Of a DNA stretch of 64,000 nt, positions 1-11,299 are shown one piece after another (position 1 is the first letter of the stretch; the number at the start of each line of letters is the position of its first letter). The position numbers and the translations under genes were made by a program. Source of the DNA: Hygrocybe punicea (Eukaryota; Basidiomycota; Agaricomycetes; Agaricales; Hygrophoraceae); the NCBI GenBank assembly GCA_963556145.1, contig OY744465.1:62001-126000 (forward strand), read 5' to 3'. The notes under the pieces were generated by a model that had not been told where the DNA came from, made no database searches, and saw nothing but the letters and a program-made list of their open reading frames with translations.

Positions 1-139
1 TAAGATATATTACCCTTACATTGTTGTGATGGGTGGTAGATCCTTCTTTGCCAATATTGCTTGCAGGCTTAAGACCAATTCTTCTGGTTCCGTTGTATCT
101 GTCGCCGGCAATGTAAATCTCCAGCAGTTTGGGCAATTG

Positions 140-635
140 TTATGTATGACATTGACATTCGAAATCTGTGCATATGATCAACATGATAATCTTTTCAGTG
201 TGATTACTGACATTTGCGGAATTCGCTAGTTGAGTATCATCGTCATTTAATCGTGTGGCTATGAGGCTTTCCAAGTATTTGGCTGTCAATGTCATATCAG
301 GGATGAGTGAATGTATGCGTATGTATGGCTCACATGCGTCTGCGAAATTATAATGGTCGTCCATTGTTGAATATGGAAGAAAAAGTTGATTGATATAGAG
401 AAATACTTTTCTCGGAATGTACGATTATATCCTGATCACATGCTTCAGCACAAAATACACATGTGACATTTTCATTCTCAATCTTCTGATTATAGGTATT
501 GTCTGGATGTCGTTTAGTGTTTCTGCATTTACGTTTGAAACAGAATACATTTGCACAGCCAGCTACAGTGCCGCAATATCTTGATCCTTTTGTTGTTGTA
601 GCCCCTGTACCGATTTGATTGTATTTGTCAGCCAA
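140..635 (-). CDS. Unrecognised small cysteine-containing ORFs
   Basis: Two adjacent minus-strand reading frames (348-635 and 140-364) may be exons of one gene. The first begins MADKYNQIG and carries several cysteines, including a C-x2-C pair (VTCVFCAE), which could be a small zinc-binding module. The second has no recognisable motif and ends in another cysteine pair. I recognise no family. The frames could also be chance openings in AT-rich DNA, so the call is weak. Confidence 0.25.
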
Positions 636-728
636 GCTGATATGTATCGAACTGGCAATATCTCCTTTTGGTTAGCGAATTTCTATTTATGAACGAACTT
701 AGTCATCCTAGCATTGATCGAGCTCATC

Positions 729-1040
729 CATCATTTCTTTCGCCAAAGAGGTTGCTGTTTCATTGAAGTCTGGTCATCCTGGCAGTGGTTAACAGCCTTT
801 CCATCATTTCTCCCGCTCAGACTGTTTCCGGTTTATTGAGACCCGGTTATCCCGACATTGATTAGGAGCTAACGCACCCTCCGCCTGCTCAAGATATTCC
901 GCGTTTATTGAGACCCGGCCACCATGACATTGATCACATGTTAATCCTTCATTTCCTTTAGTCAACGATATCCGGTTTTCATGAATCCCGGTTATCCCGG
1001 CTTTGATAACATGTCCGTCCATCATTTCTTCCACTCAAAA
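729..1040. repeat. Minisatellite, about 72-bp unit, roughly four copies
   Basis: Imperfect tandem units recur here. Each contains a version of CATCATTTC, then a CGGTTTATTGA-like stretch, then CCCGGTTATCCCG or a variant, then a CATTGAT-like end. Units differ by about 20-30 percent, so the array is old. The minus-strand ORF across it (804-1034) is a by-product of the repeat. Confidence 0.6.
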
Positions 1041-1184
1041 GGTTCCATATTTGTGGTGTTGTAGCATACACCAGCATATCAGGTGATTGGTCATCGGGAT
1101 GTCATATGTTCTATTGTTCATCCTCCATACAGGTGGATTTAAAGTCGAGGAAACATTCGGCTATGCATTAGTTCCTCTTGTTTC

Positions 1185-3241
1185 AATGCCTCCCAAGAAG
1201 TCTGCGACTGCTAAACCAAATTCAAAGCTCAGATCGAGGGCTCCTATGTAACCTCATATGTTTCCTGTCTGTTCCATCACTGATCCGTATAAATAACAGG
1301 CGTGCGGCAGTGGGAAAGAAGGGGAAACATGCTGCTGCCAAATGGGTCGATGATGATGTGTATGTACTCACATACGAATTGTGTTACATTCTCCTAACAT
1401 TTGGACAGTGTCGCTCTATCGGAGGCAGAGGATGATATTATTAGCATTCGAAGCATTGGCAGTGTTGTAGTTTCCAAAGCGTCTAAAACATTTGTAGAAT
1501 TCTTCATTTCTACTTTGCTTTGTTAATATATTCCGTTAATTAGGCCTACCAAGAAATTGTCCGAAACCAAAGCGAAGTAAGTCATTTAATATGACATGTA
1601 TGTCTTATGATGCTAATTGCTTTTCTTTTTTTTCCAGAGGAAAACGACGCTATCTTTCACCATCGCCCAATATTATAGACATCGACAATGATATGTAAAT
1701 ATCATGTTATTATCTATCTGTCTCGTTCATCATTCAGTTCTCATCGTTAGTGATACATATTCTCCCTCCAAGAAGCAGAAATCCAGTCATCATAAATTGG
1801 ACGACCTTGAAAACGCTGATGATGATGAAGGCGGCGATTCCAAGTGAGTTGACTTGTCCGCCTTTGATGACATCTAGCTTATGCTGGACATTCTAGGATT
1901 CGTACCAAGGTCAAATTCGGTTTGACCAAGAGGTCTAATGATGTGTTCCGGTATGTATTGTGAAATTATCTATGCATTGGTATGGGCGTTCCTTACACGT
2001 GAATGATGTCAGCACCTCCAAAGCTACGACATCTACCTTTACCAAGACTGCGGTGGTTGGTGACAGTGATGATAACAAAGAGTCTAGTAGCAATGATGGA
2101 GAGGTGAATTATTTTCAGCACCGGATCACCAGGTGTGTTTGACCTAGTCTTAACATGATCTTTTCATGATGAATATCCTGTATTAAGTTTACCATCTCCG
2201 GATGTCGATGAGTCCGATATTGGAAATTGAGATGCACAGCTTATCGATACCTATCAGGAGTGTGTAAACATCAAGTATGTATATGTACTTCATTCAATAT
2301 ATCCATGATATACTGAAGCGAATTCAGGGCAGCGGCAATGGTATCTTGGTCCAGTGCCATTGGAAATGGCAATCCGGAGTTTAGCCAAATCCTTTCCAAC
2401 GTTTATAAGATCAACAGAGAGTCAGTTGTTTCGATATCTTCAGAATGATTATAGTGATTAAATTTTGTATAATGCAGTTTGTTGTTTTCCGCCATCACTT
2501 TCGTTCGCTCTGGCAAATATTCGAATCTTTCTCGAGATGATCCAGCCCGAATCTCTACAGGTGGATTTGGGCGAAACTTCTTCCATGCTGTTGGAGGAGG
2601 CGATCCAACTATCTTCACATCTGTCATCATGGTGGGAATCCTGTTACCTGGATGAACCAAAGGTGGGTAGTAACACGAAACCTGTCAAGGTTATCCAGGG
2701 CGCACTGTTCCAAGGCAAGTGGGAGCGATATATTGGTGCAATTGGAATGGTAATCGGTGAGGCGGAATTTCGAGCACAACTATTCAAGGACTTTGTGTCC
2801 TTCGCAACCACTTCTGCAAGTGCAATGGACGTATCTCCGAGTAGTACGTCTAATATTAACTTTTGATGAATAACTTAAATCGGGTTGTACAGAGGCATCG
2901 CCTTCCAAATCGGGGAAACTCAGCCCCTTCACTCGTCGGGCAGCGCCATCCTATCAAAAGGCAGCGCTTTCTTTTCACGATATTGGTAAGTGCTCATGGA
3001 TACAGAATAGCTGTGTTTTAAAGGAATGATAGTGCCCATGTTCGATGGACGAAAGGTCAAAACGGACTTTGCTACAATGCTGAAGACTCTCCAACAGCTT
3101 CCACGTTTCCCGCATGACATTCCAGCTGATTCCTGTGTCGTTGTTGGGCATACGATTAGTACTTTCAAGCGTGTGGAGGACTTGATAAAGAGCATCTCCC
3201 TCAATGTTCAATGGGTCATGGTGTTGGGAGTGCCGAAATGA
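1185..3241 (+). CDS. Intron-rich gene of unknown function
   Basis: I chose the ATG at 1185 (protein start MPPKKSATAKPNS) because the lysine-rich frame can be followed through consecutive short introns: 1248-1299, then about 1360-1408, and further ones with clear GT-AG ends near 1562-1640, 1697-1750 and 1842-1890. The first half is low complexity and charged (PSKKQK, DDLENADDDEGGD), suggesting a disordered, perhaps nuclear protein. The second half (about 2330-3241) is more structured. It ends in a compact segment with VPMFDGRKVKTDF, an SCVVVGHT stretch and VQWVMVLGVPK, which I associate with uncharacterised Agaricomycete proteins. I cannot name a domain. It may be two genes split near 2.2 kb, because the link between 2140 and 2330 is unclear. 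A hAT element lies 200 bp downstream. Confidence 0.5.
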
Positions 3242-3879
3242 TGTCCTGGTGACATCAAATATCATCGCTTTGTAATCTGTAAACCTCGTCAACGTCGATA
3301 TGTGCCCTATGAATCGCCTGAAAGCCTAGAAAATTGTACCGAAGGCAACAACGTATTATGACTGCTCAACCTAGTCAAGGTAGTGTTGATGTCATGTACA
3401 GTGGTGGTTAAGGATTAGCATGGTTGCCAATATATTGTAGTGTTGCCGTAGTTCGGTTCCGAACCTAGCCGAACCCGGTTCAAACCCCGAACCGAACCCG
3501 GGGTTCAGTCTAAGTTCAGCCAAATGCTGAACCGGACCACAGGTTCGGTTCAGGGTTTCGAGGCTGGCCGGATTTTCTGAACGGCTCCAAACCGCGTCCA
3601 AACCGCGAACGCGGATATTTTTAAGGTATTTATTTCATTTGTTTTTCGTATTTCTTTACTTACTTTTTCGTGTTAAACGGTATCATGTGACCATTACACG
3701 AAGGTTTCTTCACCGACAACAACAACGCAAGGCCAATGAACGCGACACAATGTCGCGTTCATGGACACAGGTAAGTTTTACCATTTATCTTAACTTTACT
3801 AATATTATCTGTTACAGGAAACTCAACCGCGACCACATCGCGAGCACACCACCGCGGCACAAAATGGATCCCAATGCCA

Positions 3880-4302
3880 ACGCGATGCCAACGGATGCGG
3901 GACAGCTGCAACACCACCACCACCACCAGCGGCGGCGGCAACTGCAACGGCAACGGCAACGGCAACCAGGCAACGACAACGGCAACGGCCAGCAGCAGCA
4001 GCAACAGCGGAAGCAGCAGCGCCGGCAGCAACGGCAGCAGCAGCAGCAGCAGCGGCAGCGGCAACAGCCAAAGCCATCCAACATCACCACCAGCGGCGGC
4101 AACAACAATGGCAACGACAACCACGACGGCCAGCAGCAGCAGCAGCAATGCCGGCAGCAGCAGCAACAGTGGCAGCAGCAACAGCAACAGCAGCAGCGAC
4201 AGCAGCAACGGCAACGGCCACAACAGCAGCAGCAGTGGCAGCAGCAACGGCCACGGCAGCAGCAGCAGCGCTGGCAGCGGCAGCAACAGCAGCAGTGGCA
4301 GC

Positions 4303-4339
<37 letters not shown>

Positions 4340-4345
4340 CCGGAT
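3880..4345 (+). repeat. CAG/CAA/CGG trinucleotide-rich tract in element A
   Basis: Dense CAG, CAA, CGG and AAC triplets can be read as poly-Gln/Arg, poly-Ser/Asn/Gly or poly-Ala on the plus strand and as poly-Leu or poly-Cys on the minus strand. All six frames stay open because the repeat lacks stops. An intron-like unit with a GTAAGT donor and a TTACAG acceptor precedes it, so a transcript could be spliced, but no frame shows protein-level selection. The same tract occurs in the sister element near 60.1-60.4 kb. Confidence 0.8.
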
Positions 4346-4365
4346 GGCTCCCCCGCAGCCCATCT

Positions 4366-4418
4366 ACCTCGCGAAGTGCAGCGCCGTATCAATTGATACG
4401 TGCCTGCCATTCGCGAGG
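4366..4418. repeat. Compound palindrome (element A)
   Basis: Left arm ACCTCGCGAA, core TATCAATTGATA (4387-4398), right arm TTCGCGAGG. The arms are equidistant from the centre at 4392.5. It lies just downstream of the CAG tract. Confidence 0.85.
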
Positions 4419-4467
4419 AGAACAGAGCTCACGGGGTGAGCCCACCTCGGTCCGGGGTTCAGACCGC

Positions 4468-5872
4468 TGTCATGACCCCAAGTGTTTTTGGGTGTAATGT
4501 CATGGGTTTACCATCGGACCACGGACTTAGATATTTAAGTGCAACACTATGGATGCACACCTACACTCATTAGTACCCATTCTATGCCTTTCCACATTAC
4601 GCATGCTAGTGAACAGACACAAATAGCATATATGCTTACCTTTATATCATTTATTATGGCTTCACTAGTAATGTCCAGACCTAGCCGTTTATGTATGGTG
4701 CACAGAGGCACATCCCCCACTCATTAGTATTTACTATATATTTCTCTGTATTGCGGGTGCAAGGAGACAAGCCCAACTAGCATTGTTACCTATATTAGCA
4801 GTAATGGATTGATTACAAATCTTGTTTACTTGTATTGATCAAAAGCGGCTCAGCTAGATAATGGGAAATGATTAGATAAGATGTGAACAAGAGGATGATA
4901 AGATAATGATAAGATAGGATGCATCAGAGAGTGATTGTGATATTCTGCTTACATAAAGACAATGGTCTATTGTTCTGAGCAGTCTATTGTTCTAAACAGT
5001 CCAAATGGAGATAGAGCCCATTGTTCACAGCCTCTTTGATGCCATCCATTGTTCTCATGACTCAGTCCTATTGTTCTCACTTTCCCATTGTTCTCAGTCC
5101 CCCATTGTTCTCCAACAGTATAAATAGGGCCCCCAAATTCCAGTAGTCAGTAGGATTTCCCCCCTCACCACTCAGTAGTCACTCTTAGTTGGGTTCACAC
5201 AGTGTGATCCCTCATTCTCTTAGTACTAGTAGTTACTCATTGTAGTAGCTAGTGCTTGCAATCCAGTCTAGTTCACTCTTATTCTATCATTCTCTGAGTT
5301 CCCCTTGTCATCAAGGAGAATTCACCCAGTTCACTCAGTTCAATCAATTCATTAGTCAGCATTAGTCAGCTAGATACATTTCTAAGGTTAAGGTTTCATC
5401 CTAAATAGATACACTTCTAAGGTTAAGGTTTCATCCTAAACAAAACAGAGTATTCAAAAGGTATTAAAGATATCCCTGAACTAGTAGCCAATGTGCGTTT
5501 GAAGCTTCGGATTTAAGTCAGATATTATAATACCCAGAGATACTCTTGATTGAATAGGCCCTGTAGCCAAAACTGTCCATATTCAACTGGTGAATATTGT
5601 TATCAGTATTCATTAGTTCATATTTTATATTCCAGTAGTGAATATTAGTATTTTCAGTACATCACACACCCAATTGCTATTCATACCTACTCAAAGTCTC
5701 AATTCTTAATTGAAGAGACCTCACTATTACATTCTATTGATTCATATAGTACATATACCCACAAACCCCTTCCTGATAGGTTATTTAGATATCAAAAACC
5801 CACGAACAACAAGAAGGTACCTGAACAAAGTCAACTCCGGTAATTCTTGGTGAAACAAACATTCACATAACA
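4468..5872 (+). mobile_element. Solo LTR, family 1, copy 1
   Basis: This 1405-bp unit starts TGTCATGAC and ends CACATAACA, with CCGC on both sides (4464-4467 and 5873-5876), giving a 4-bp duplication (5 bp, ACCGC, if the last A is counted as target). It contains promoter-like features: a TATAAATAG box at 5119-5127 preceded by seven ATTGTTC motifs. A 30-odd-bp tandem duplication lies near 5385-5440. No internal retrotransposon sequence is present, so this is a recombined solo LTR inside element A. A near-identical inverted copy lies at 30410-31813 and a fragment at 34002-34158. Confidence 0.85.
4969..5127 (+). promoter_or_regulatory. LTR promoter: seven ATTGTTC sites upstream of a TATA box
   Basis: Seven copies of ATTGTTC, mostly within a longer CCATTGTTCTC context, occur between 4969 and 5110. 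They are followed by TATAAATAG at 5119-5127. ATTGTT is the core bound by many HMG-box proteins. One TGACTCA lies among them near 5058. The inverted LTR copy preserves the same array as GAACAAT repeats near 31.17-31.32 kb. Confidence 0.6.
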
Positions 5873-6184
5873 CCGCGTCTGAACCCAGACCGAACGTGGA
5901 CAGACGGTTCGATGCCGTCTGGGTCCAGGTTTGGCCATGCGCCAAACCGGACCCCAAGTTCAGTTCGCGGTTCCGCCAAAAAGGGTCGGAACCGGACCGA
6001 ACTGAACTTCGGCAACACTAATATATTGCTTAGGTGGCTCACCATGTACTTATTGCACGGCGTTCAGCCTGTTTACTGACTGTTCTGCAAGCCACAACAA
6101 TTGTGAAGAAAGCGCTGCTTCCCAACTATGAAACAGAATGGACTGTTCTATGTCCAGCAACAAATGTGGCCATAGTGCTGCCTA

Positions 6185-6550
6185 CCGAGCAATACTTATT
6201 CAACAATTGTGTACTAGCACTGGATTATGTTTGAGTGCTTATATGGCTTACCAAACACTTGCCGAACGGCGTTCGATTCGTTCGTCAACCGTTCGGTAAG
6301 CCATAACAATTGTAACAAACATGCTGCTGCCCAAATTCCAGCCAGAATGGATTGTCCTATATTGAATGACAATGTCTAGCAAGCCATTGTACTGCATGCC
6401 GAGCAATACTTATTCAACAATTGTGTATTAGCACTGGATTATGTTTGAGTGCTTATATGGCTTACCAAACACTTGCCGAACGGCGTTCGATTCGTTCGTC
6501 AACCGTTCGGTAAGCCATAACAATTGTAACAAACATGCTGCTGCCTAAAT
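6185..6550. repeat. Tandem repeat with 214-bp period containing a hairpin
   Basis: The segment starting CCGAGCAATACTTATTC at 6185 recurs at 6399 almost unchanged for about 150 bp, and a more diverged version precedes it from about 6034. Each good copy holds an interrupted inverted repeat: ATGGCTTACC and GGTAAGCCAT enclose GCCGAACGG and CCGTTCGG (6243-6304, repeated at about 6457-6518). No gene is evident between 6021 and 6998. Confidence 0.75.
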
Positions 6551-6998
6551 TTAGTAATTGTTCAACTAAATTCCATATTTTCTACTACCTTTGTGATATC
6601 TGAATCATGTCAGCATCAATGTTCTACGCCTGAAGAGGATTTATTTATCACCATAACGTTGCCAGACGGCTTTGAATTGTAATGATAAATTTTAGTATTT
6701 TAGTAAGGTTCACATAAAGGTGACTGAAACTAGTACCCATGTTATGATACTGGTAAACGCCAAATATTTCTGAAGCATATGATGATCGGATATTCTTATT
6801 CGTTTACTCTAGCCTCATCCGCCACATCGCCAACGCAAACCCTAACGCAAAACCAACAACAACTAAAATAACCCTGTTTTGAATTATTAGCCATCGACCT
6901 ACAACAATTCTCTAGACCATACTGTTCGATTTCGTATCTGAAATGCGCCTCACGCCGTTCCACGGCCCATCTCAACCATCTCTCTCGCCTTGCCTCGG

Positions 6999-7342
6999 TG
7001 TACAACGCGTGTGACGCGTCAGGACACCCACGGAGAGGCCCGCGTGCGGCTCAATGCCGGTGCAGGGTGTGCCAGCACCCCAGCACCCCAATCCCACCTC
7101 GCAAGCAGGCTGGCCACATCAATTGACGTGCGCAGCACTGTTGCAAGGTCAGAATGGTGCAGGGGGACTGGCCACTAGCCAAACGCGGTTCAGACCGCGT
7201 TTGGACCGAAACCGAACCGATGCAAACGGTTTGCATCGGTTTCGGTCCGGTTTGGAGATTTTGGGGTGGAAACCGGACCATTCGGTTTCCGGTTTGGGCA
7301 AAAAGGCCCCAAACCGGACCAAACCGAACTTCCCCAACACTA
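6999..7342 (+). mobile_element. 5'-truncated hAT element B (same family as element H)
   Basis: From TGTACAACGCGTGTGACGC to the terminal CCCCAACACTA this matches the right-hand third of the element at 52942-54228. That includes the compound palindrome and the subterminal run of GGTTTGCATCGGTTT-type repeats. The left part, left terminal repeat and target duplication are missing, so it is a deletion remnant. Confidence 0.75.
7096..7149. repeat. Compound palindrome (element B)
   Basis: Left arm ACCTCGCAA, core TCAATTGA at 7119-7126, right arm TTGCAAGGT. The unit is 54 bp and exactly symmetrical about 7122.5. Confidence 0.85.
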
Positions 7343-8295
7343 GGACGCGGAATGGGTTGCAGCTTAGCTTATGGATACGCTGACTCGTGTCGTACATTGT
7401 ACTTGTTAGTAGTTTTCAGTTTCGAAACCGTTTTCTCAATTCACTTCGCATCATCGTAAGTCTTTCCCGTGAAATGTAGAAATTGCAGTTGTGACAGGAA
7501 ACATAGTACACGTTTCACCTCAGACTCTTTGTGAAATACAGAAAACTCCTAAACCCAAATTCTCCGAGGAGCAAGTGGACTGATATCTCTCGTCGAATAA
7601 TCTTATCAAATAATGAGTACCACACGATACAATTTCACATAAATACAACTTGGGCAGCCTATACTAACATCGTTATTTATGTTTCACCAGAAAACATAAA
7701 GCTCAATCCAAGATCTAGAAGCCAGAGATGAAAAAAAAATGAATGCCAGTTGAAGGGATAGGTACCATTTTGCACCCAACCGCAGCCGCATCCCTTGGAG
7801 CGGCAGGTATCTGCTTTAGCCTTATCGGCGGCCCCCGCAACGCTCTTTACTCCGTAAATCCTTTCCGTGCCGCAGTACCCATGGTGTGAGCCATGCCTTT
7901 GGAGCCGCAACCGGCAACAGCGCCAGTGCAGCGAAAGAGTTTGGTTTCATATGGCGTGGCTAGGGTGTTCGCAACCGAGAGGCCAGCTGCGAGGAGGACA
8001 ATGAATGATATTGCCAATAATTACATGAATAGTGAGAGATATATCCTCAAATGGTAGGGTGCTCAGAACACGACTCAGAGGCATTAGATAGTATTCTAAA
8101 TATAGTAAGTGATGGGTGGGCCCATGGCAACGGCATGTGTGCTCGTTGTCGTCAACGTTGAGCACAACCATTTCACTGTCCCGCCGTATTTTCTTGTGGA
8201 TTTTTTTACATATCATAGATATATTGCTCTGATTGTTGTATATAGACTAATATACATGAAAATAAACAAAATAAAAGAGAAATAAAAGAAGTAAT
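7343..8295. other. No gene recognised
   Basis: Short frames exist on both strands, including a stretch near 7760-7880 with protein-like composition (plus-strand LGAAGICFSLIGGPRNALY), but stops break every frame and I recognise no family. Around 8217-8295 the minus strand has a pyrimidine-rich run ending in AG. It could be the 3' end of the intron of the gene at 9966-10500 into which element J inserted. Confidence 0.3.
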
Positions 8296-8713
8296 TAGTG
8301 TTTCAAGGTCCAGTCCATAGGACCGGAAAAAAACCGGGACCCAACCGGACTGAACCGAAAAAGACTGGACCACCGGTTGCAGTTGCACCTGATGTGGGAG
8401 GCTGCCAGTTGCGGTTGCCCAATTTGGCCCACCCTTATGCAACCGAGTTGCAACCAGCCGCAACCGGTTACAACCGGACTTTCTGGTTCACCTCGTGGAT
8501 AGGTAGATTGTATATTTTTTGGGGGGGTTGCAATCCTGTGTATGTAGATAATAAAACTAAGGGACAAATTATGTATAATAGAGGGCATGGCACTTTGCCC
8601 TGCCCTGCCCAATTCTTGTTGGCGCCAATGACGCAGCTTTCACCCTTGCGAGGTACATGCATGTGAGGCCATGGCCCTTAACCCACCGGTTTCCATGACT
8701 TGGGATGCCACAT

Positions 8714-8767
8714 ACCTCGCGTGGGCCAGACGCATGTCGATTGACGTGGTTGTCACCCTCACGAGGT
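8714..8767. repeat. Compound palindrome (element J, copy 1)
   Basis: Left arm ACCTCGCGTG, core TCGATTGA at 8737-8744 (one base off TCAATTGA), right arm ACGAGGT. Symmetrical about 8740.5. Confidence 0.8.
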
Positions 8768-8896
8768 AGATGGGGGGCCATCCTCACTGCCATCCTCGTT
8801 GGATGTGGGGCCGTTGTTGGTTGGGCTGTTGGTGTCCAATGGAGCTGGTCGTTGTTGGCTCTTTCTGCGTCCTTCTTCATCATTGCCATGCCGAAT

Positions 8897-8951
8897 TCCT
8901 CGCAAACGACATCTGCATGTCTGTTGATGCGTCAGCCCATGGTTGCGAGGT
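8897..8951. repeat. Compound palindrome (element J, copy 2)
   Basis: Left arm TCCTCGCAA, core TCTGTTGA at 8920-8927, right arm TTGCGAGGT. The core is degenerate but the arm spacing is kept. Confidence 0.7.
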
Positions 8952-9042
8952 GTGTGGTTGGCAAGATGTCGATGGGATAAAGCTGGCGTACGTACCTGGG
9001 CCGGTAGGTGGGCGCACCACCCTCCCAGCCTTCAACTTCCCT

Positions 9043-9078
<36 letters not shown>

Positions 9079-9965
9079 TTGTTGCAACATGGGTGTTGGT
9101 AGTGGTCATGGTCGTGTCGTCATGCGCCTTTCTGTGGTCCGAATTCCGTGGTTCCTGTGGGATATGTGAGAGGATGTGGGAGATGGGGAGATGGTGGGAG
9201 ATGGTGGTGGGTTGTGTTGTTCGTTGTCGTTGTCGCCGGTGTAGAGACATATATATCTCTAGGTATGTATTCACTCATTTCACCATATTCCCTATTTGTT
9301 CTATCATTTGTATGTAGTGGCTGTTGTAAATAGTCACAAACAAGAAGAGTTTGGGTTTTTATCCCACTGACAACAAACTCGCTCATCGAATCTGTGCCTA
9401 CTCAGGCCGCGTTCACCACACCGGTGCTGTTGTTCTTGCTGTGTTTGTTGTTGTGTCACGGTTGTGATGGCCGTTGTTGTCATTGTGTTGACTGATGTCG
9501 CGGTGAATATCTACATGAGAAAGGTAAAATGTTAGTGAAATATACACAGTACAACAAGAAACAGAAGACTTACCTTGAGCAGAAGGGTTTGTGATTGCGA
9601 ACCCTTCTGCTTGACGTTGTGGTCGGAGACTCAGAGTTGAGGTAGTGTCACTTATGTGACGAGAAGTCACACTTACAATTACAATTCAATATTCTAAGCT
9701 TTGAATAGTATAAACCGGTCCAGACCTGGTGCAAAACCAGTCTGGACTGGTTATTAACTGGTTCAGGTCAAAACCAGTTTAAACTGGTTAGTGGACCGAA
9801 AAAAACCGATGGCAACTGGTTTCTGTCAGTCCGGTCCAGTTTTTTTCATTTTTGGAATGTTAGGCAACCGGTCCAGTCCCGGTTAACTTCCAAAAACTGG
9901 CGGTAGATCTATGTTGCCAATACTCAATTACAGAGGTGACAGTAAGTAAATATCACGATACTTAC

Positions 9966-10500
9966 CATGAATATTCAGCCCAAAATCATTGGCGGGCGTT
10001 TCGTCGAATACAAAGAGATTATCATCATCTTTCTCGAGTTCCTCTGCAAGACAATTTAAGGGTTGTATTGAATCGGTGATTGCAATCGTGGAATCTATGG
10101 GATCCCAGAGGCTACCAAGGGGAACAGTGTCCTCATCATCCGAATTTTCTTCCATAGTGACAGTGACTTCATCATCGAGGATACCAGGAACTTCCTGCAT
10201 CGTGTCATCATTACCCCAGAACTTATCTGAAGCATAAGAGGCAGAAGAATGCGAGGAAAGGCCAGAGCGTCTCAAAGCGTTTCGATGTGTGGCAATTCCC
10301 TTGTGTCATTCGATGTGCCTGTACTCCACCTCTGGACAATCACCCTTGTAATCCTTGGGGCAGATAAGACATTTGACGGCGTGGGAGTTTGCGATTTGGT
10401 AGAAAACTGAAAGTGATCTTTGTGAGTAGAATAATGTTGAGATGGAATGCGTACCTTGAGGGTCAAGTTGCAGTTTCAACCTTCTTGATGCTTTTGGCAT
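9966..10500 (-). pseudogene. Broken gene with a C-x2-C...H zinc-finger-like start
   Basis: Start MPKASRRLKLQLDPQ at 10500, then an intron of about 50 bp, then a finger-like stretch (VKCLICPKDYKGDC...EYRHIE...HKGIATHRNAL) with two cysteines followed by histidines. At 10306-10308 a TGA interrupts the frame where the context (HIE-stop-HKG) suggests a tryptophan TGG. An acidic region follows (EENSDDEDTVPLG, EELEKDDDNLFVFDE) up to a GTAAGT donor near 9966. The next exon would lie beyond element J, which appears to have landed in that intron. Family not recognised. Confidence 0.45.
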
Positions 10501-10560
10501 GCGGCCTTCGCGTTCAAGTTATTGTTGACTTGGGAGTCGACTAATCGCGTAGCAGGTCAC

Positions 10561-11248
10561 ATGTTCGTCAACCCATCTCGAATTCAGAGACGCTCGTATT
10601 TTGCACTGATGGCTCTTCATATCAGGGCGATGGTGTGGGACATCCTATTTCGGTTTCCGTTTGTTTATCCAGCACTCTTCCTCCCAATCTCAATATTCGC
10701 AACATCGTAAGTTGTTCATGTTTAAGTTGTTGAGACTCACAACAATTTTGCTTGTTTAGCCGTTCACGTTTTCTGTAACAATACCTCAATATGACACAAT
10801 TATCAGTACTCCTGTCATGAAGGCCATGCAACGAGATACACAAAATTCTACTACAGGTATTCTGGTAGGGGCCCAATTTCACAATGCCATGCTCATGACT
10901 CACATACCGCAGACTAGGAGAAAGTTTGATATACCCTTTTTACCCCTGCCACCCGATTTCAATTTCGAGGATCGTGTTCAATGGATGGACCTTGCCGATA
11001 CAATACACAACTGGCTGATTACTGAAAGGCCATACATTTGCTCAACGTTCCTGTGGAAATACAGGGCAGAAGCTTTTTGGATGGCTTTCACAGCAGCATA
11101 CCCTGCTTTTCCCAGCGGCGAGTGGCCCGAATGGAACACGGAGATCCTGATGGATGGGCAGTATATTCGTGCATGGATCAGCCAGAGTGATGAAGATGAG
11201 TACAAGGAGAGTAACGGTGTTGAGGGGAATAATGGCGCAGGAAGCTGA
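10561..11248 (+). CDS. Unrecognised two-exon gene
   Basis: I chose the ATG at 10561 (MFVNPSRIQRRSYFALMAL) because the longer frame upstream has no ATG. Exon 1 ends at 10706 with a GTAAGT donor; the acceptor TATCAG at 10806 restores the frame into TPVMKAMQRDT. Exon 2 runs to 11248 with WMDLADTIHNWLITERPYI and a tryptophan-rich segment, ending in an acidic, low-complexity tail (QSDEDEYKESNGVEGN). About 195 residues in all. The hydrophobic stretch at residues 20-45 could be a membrane segment or a buried helix. It is divergent from the broken finger gene, with starts about 60 bp apart. No family recognised. Confidence 0.45.
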
Positions 11249-11299
11249 TCATCAGATTTGCGGCTCAAAGAGACAATGACTAAGCCAGCTTTTGGACAT

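Larger units (their letters stand above)
3438..6020 (+). mobile_element. Non-autonomous hAT element A, interrupted by a solo LTR
   Basis: The ends are inverted repeats beginning TAGTGTTGCCG (the right end reads CGGCAACACTA), flanked by a perfect 8-bp duplication ATATATTG (3430-3437 and 6021-6028), the hallmark of hAT transposition. Inside are subterminal repeats built from GGTTCGG and CCGAACC, a fungal-type intron at about 3771-3818, a long CAG/CAA-rich stretch and a compound palindrome at 4366-4418. No transposase is encoded. A solo LTR at 4468-5872 splits it; without that insertion the element is about 1.17 kb. It matches the copy at 59752-60936 in opposite orientation and is therefore a multi-copy family. 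Confidence 0.9.
8296..9925 (-). mobile_element. Non-autonomous hAT-like element J, ends imprecise
   Basis: The left end TAGTGTTTCAAGG and the right end (minus strand AGTATTGGCAAC) resemble hAT termini loosely. Both are followed by subterminal GGACTGGACC and ACCGGTCC repeats. Read on the minus strand the order matches the other elements: terminus, intron-like unit (about 9495-9572), CAACGA-type repeat (near 9038-9078), compound palindromes (8714-8767, 8897-8951 and a half copy ending near 8650), terminus. I could not find a matching 8-bp target duplication, so the exact ends, or whether two elements abut near 9.7 kb, remain open. Confidence 0.55.

Noticed and set aside
3759..4410. Long poly-Leu, poly-Cys and poly-Ala frames on the minus strand
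   Set aside because: They are the complement of the CAG/CAA tract in element A; all six frames are open because the repeat has no stop triplets.
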